Under the pieces are notes generated by a model. It searched no databases and was not told the origin of the DNA. It was given only the letters and a program-made list of their open reading frames with translations. Source: Syngnathus acus (lineage: Eukaryota; Chordata; Actinopteri; Syngnathiformes; Syngnathidae). Taken from it: a stretch of 64,000 nt of DNA. Where the stretch lies: positions 6,484,967-6,548,966 of the forward strand of contig NC_051091.1 of assembly GCF_901709675.1 (NCBI RefSeq), read 5' to 3'. Shown in pieces: positions 52,680-64,000 of the stretch; the first letter of the stretch is position 1; every line of letters starts with the position of its first letter. The position numbers and the translations under genes were made by a program.

Positions 52680-52810
52680 GACCCTGCCGCATCGGCGTTT
52701 CCATGGCAACACAAGTGTCTCCAAGGTCGGCGCGAGAGCACCTGGAGCCGAGCCGAGAGGAAAATGGAAGCTTAACCCGGCGGGCCGGCGCCTCTTCGGG
52801 GTCGGAATTT
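52680..52810. promoter_or_regulatory. CpG cluster with RFX-type X-box
   Basis: About 16 CpGs in 130 bases, far above the surroundings. GTTTCCATGGCAAC at 52697-52710 is one base from the palindromic RFX X-box GTTRCCATGGYAAC. It lies 2.2 kb downstream of the magi1 stop. Regulatory role is inferred. Confidence 0.4.
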
Positions 52811-54300
52811 TGTTGCTAGCAGGTATTTCATTAGAATTTCTGGCTCCTGCCAGATGCCCTGGTGATAAATTGTCACCAGATTCTGGTTGTTAATCATCTT
52901 TGGGGTCGAACGAGTAATGAAAAATAGGTGTCTGCATTTGATGACGAGGAGGGGCAAAGGAGTATGTTCTGATCAAGAGGGAGGGAGAGATTTAAAGAGA
53001 AGGGAGGAGAGTGTTTTTTCGTCGGAGTACTACATCCATTATTTAGGTCTTACTTCCTCTTCTGCGTGTTTGTGTGAAAAGAGATAGAAAGAAATGATTT
53101 GCACAATTCAAAATGTCCTTCACGTGCTTTTTTGGAACCATATTGAGATTGAATTCATTACGATAAAAGAAAATTAAAATAATCCAATATCGTTCAAAAG
53201 GAGTGCTTTCAAACTAGGCCAGAAAAAACTCTGAAATGTTTATGTTTGAACTTTTCATCATCTTGGCCGCCATTTCCCCTCAAAAGACCCGCACAGATTG
53301 TGCCCGCGGGGAAAAATGGATGCTTGTGCGCGCATGGTACTAATAAACATCATTCAAGTCGCCTCGGCACGAAAATTGCAGTTGCATTAAGTATCAAAAC
53401 TTCTAATTTTATTTGAGATGGGTTTGCTGAAGTGTCAAAATGAAAGGAGGAGGAGGAGGAGGGGGGGTTCTGTTTCATTTCTGCACCATAAAGATGAATA
53501 ACAATGAGGCAAACATTGAGACAGAGCCACATGATGATGAGAGAAGATGAAGAGAAACAAAGCACCACAGAAAAAGAGCCAGGCTGCTTCTCAGAGAGAG
53601 GATGGTAATCACGGACGTGTCGTTTCATTTTAAACAAGAGGCAAAAAGAAATGGGGTGCAGTATTACATAACGATTCGACAACCATGAGCATAAAAGGTA
53701 ACTGTTGCGGGCTTGCTTAGTATTATCATTCATTAAATTAGCTACAGTCTGTGTACTAATTTATTGACAAGTCTTGAGAGAGTGAAACAAATGAGAGGTG
53801 AAGAGGTCAACCTTTTGCGGAAGTCGGAGCACGCTTGATTATTTGAACAAAGCTTTGGAGAGGATGGAAGAGGGAGAGGGTCAGGGGGGCCAAAGTGAGC
53901 GGGGAGATGTTGAGTCCGTCGGCACACACGAGAGCTTTGGTGTTTGATGAAGATGGAAGGAAGCTCTTTGCTTCAAAGACTTCATCTCTACAAACACGTT
54001 GGGCTAACAATGTCGTCATCCTCTCCTTTGTCTTAAGGGGCTCAAATAATACAAAGCTCAGATTCCACCGAGGCGATACGCAATCGTCACACCACAAAAT
54101 TACCGATATCATACCATTTGATACGAAATGTTTTTTTGAGGTAACATTTATAGGCACACTGCAAAAATAGCTTCCTTTTGAAGTAAAAATAGAAATTGTT
54201 TGGGCAAATCATTTCCTCTTCTCAGACAAGGTTTGTACCAAAAAGGTGGTTGAATTGGGACAGACAGAAGAAAAGGGAGAAAAAAAGATTGTTGAATATA
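52811..54300. other. Intergenic DNA, no gene seen
   Basis: GA/TC-rich patches (near 53450 and 53830) and no supported gene. Confidence 0.6.
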
Positions 54301-54304
54301 TTAT

Positions 54305-54310
54305 TTTATT
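54305..54310 (-). terminator. Candidate polyadenylation signal of magi1 long form
   Basis: AATAAA on the minus strand about 640 bases past the long-form stop codon. Confidence 0.4.
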
Positions 54311-54950
54311 TTAACATCACCATCATTATAGTTTAACTTTTAATTTCCCCTTCATTCATTTAAAATGATCAGCTCTGAATGTACACATACTGCAAACTGT
54401 CAAAAAATATACAAATAAATGCAGGCTTGTGCTATAGTCTGGTCAAATGTATATAAAACAGTGGCAATGGAGAGAAAGAGAAAGAGAGACTGAAAGAAGG
54501 TGCAAGATAGCAAGAGAGTGAACGAGAGAGAGAGACCAGTAAAGACATGCACACCATAGGAACCTTGTGGAAATCTCCAGACTTTTCTTTTTTCCCTTTT
54601 TCATCATGTGCAGCACAAAACACCTGCCGAGTATCAAATCAAAACAAACATGGTTGTTAATGGAACTGTTAGGCACATCATTGTTTTTATGGTTTTACAT
54701 TTTATGGAAAAGTCTGGATTATTCTAAATGTAGAATATCAATCCAAATCAAACAGGGGGGAAATAATACAATAAAAAAAGAAGAGGAACCACCATCTTGG
54801 TTGTAACTGAATATTGTTACATCAATTTATCAAATCTGCGTGCAAGTGTGTGTGTGTAGACAACCAGGGTTGACTTTGTAACATCTTGATGGGCACGGAC
54901 ACTTGAGGTGAATTATGTGTAGTGGCCATGATAGGGTGGCTGCTGTCCAA
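54311..54950 (-). other. magi1: Probable magi1 long-form 3' untranslated region
   Basis: Lies between the long-form stop and the candidate AATAAA. It contains a CT-rich stretch (AGAGA-rich on the plus strand) near 54470-54540. Confidence 0.5.

Positions 54951-64000
<9,050 letters not shown>

Noticed and set aside
52151-52741. A 196-codon minus-strand open frame
   Set aside because: No recognisable domain, mixed composition and no splice or polyadenylation context. Its upstream part simply reads through the CpG cluster. A frame this long can arise by chance in 64 kb of six frames.

Overview
The window is nuclear DNA from a ray-finned (teleost) fish. I infer this from vertebrate-type split genes with GT-AG introns, compact introns (a 39-exon gene in about 30 kb), long TCCA tetranucleotide arrays, a tRNA-derived fish SINE, hAT-like miniature elements and a 5'-truncated LINE. 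I cannot name the species. Gene identities come from recognising protein families and splice signals by eye; no database was searched.

Layout, left to right. 1-5.1 kb: intergenic DNA with a TCCA/TCCG array. 5.1-36.7 kb, minus strand: a complete adamts9 gene. I could assemble 39 coding exons with consistent phases into one 1,932-residue secreted metalloprotease: signal peptide, prodomain with a furin site, zinc protease domain, disintegrin-like region, 15 thrombospondin type 1 repeats and a C-terminal GON domain. 36.7-54.3 kb: intergenic DNA with repeats, a LINE remnant, two unassigned exon-like segments on the minus strand and two CpG clusters with recognisable transcription factor motifs. 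54.9-64 kb, minus strand: the 3' part of magi1, with two alternative C-termini and the last two PDZ domains; its 5' part lies beyond the right edge. adamts9 next to magi1 in the same orientation matches the human 3p14 arrangement and supports both names.

The most interesting find lies in adamts9 intron 29 (10.1-16.5 kb). On the opposite strand are two tandem copies of a small two-exon gene that I do not recognise. Each copy has a TATA-like box, a first exon encoding a hydrophobic signal peptide, a clean GT-AG intron, a second exon encoding a short, cysteine-free, Pro/Arg/Gly/Gln-rich peptide with an 11-residue repeat and RSRR/RR processing-like sites, and an AATAAA signal followed by GT-rich sequence. 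The predicted precursors are 93 and 96 residues. The copies are nearly identical in their intron, yet all seven coding substitutions I can see change an amino acid. A decayed third copy and an extra copy of the unit's tail show that the array was once larger.

Most of the remaining sequence is intron or intergenic DNA in which I see no gene. adamts9 and magi1 are not functionally linked as far as the sequence shows. The nested peptide genes are the part most likely to be undescribed.
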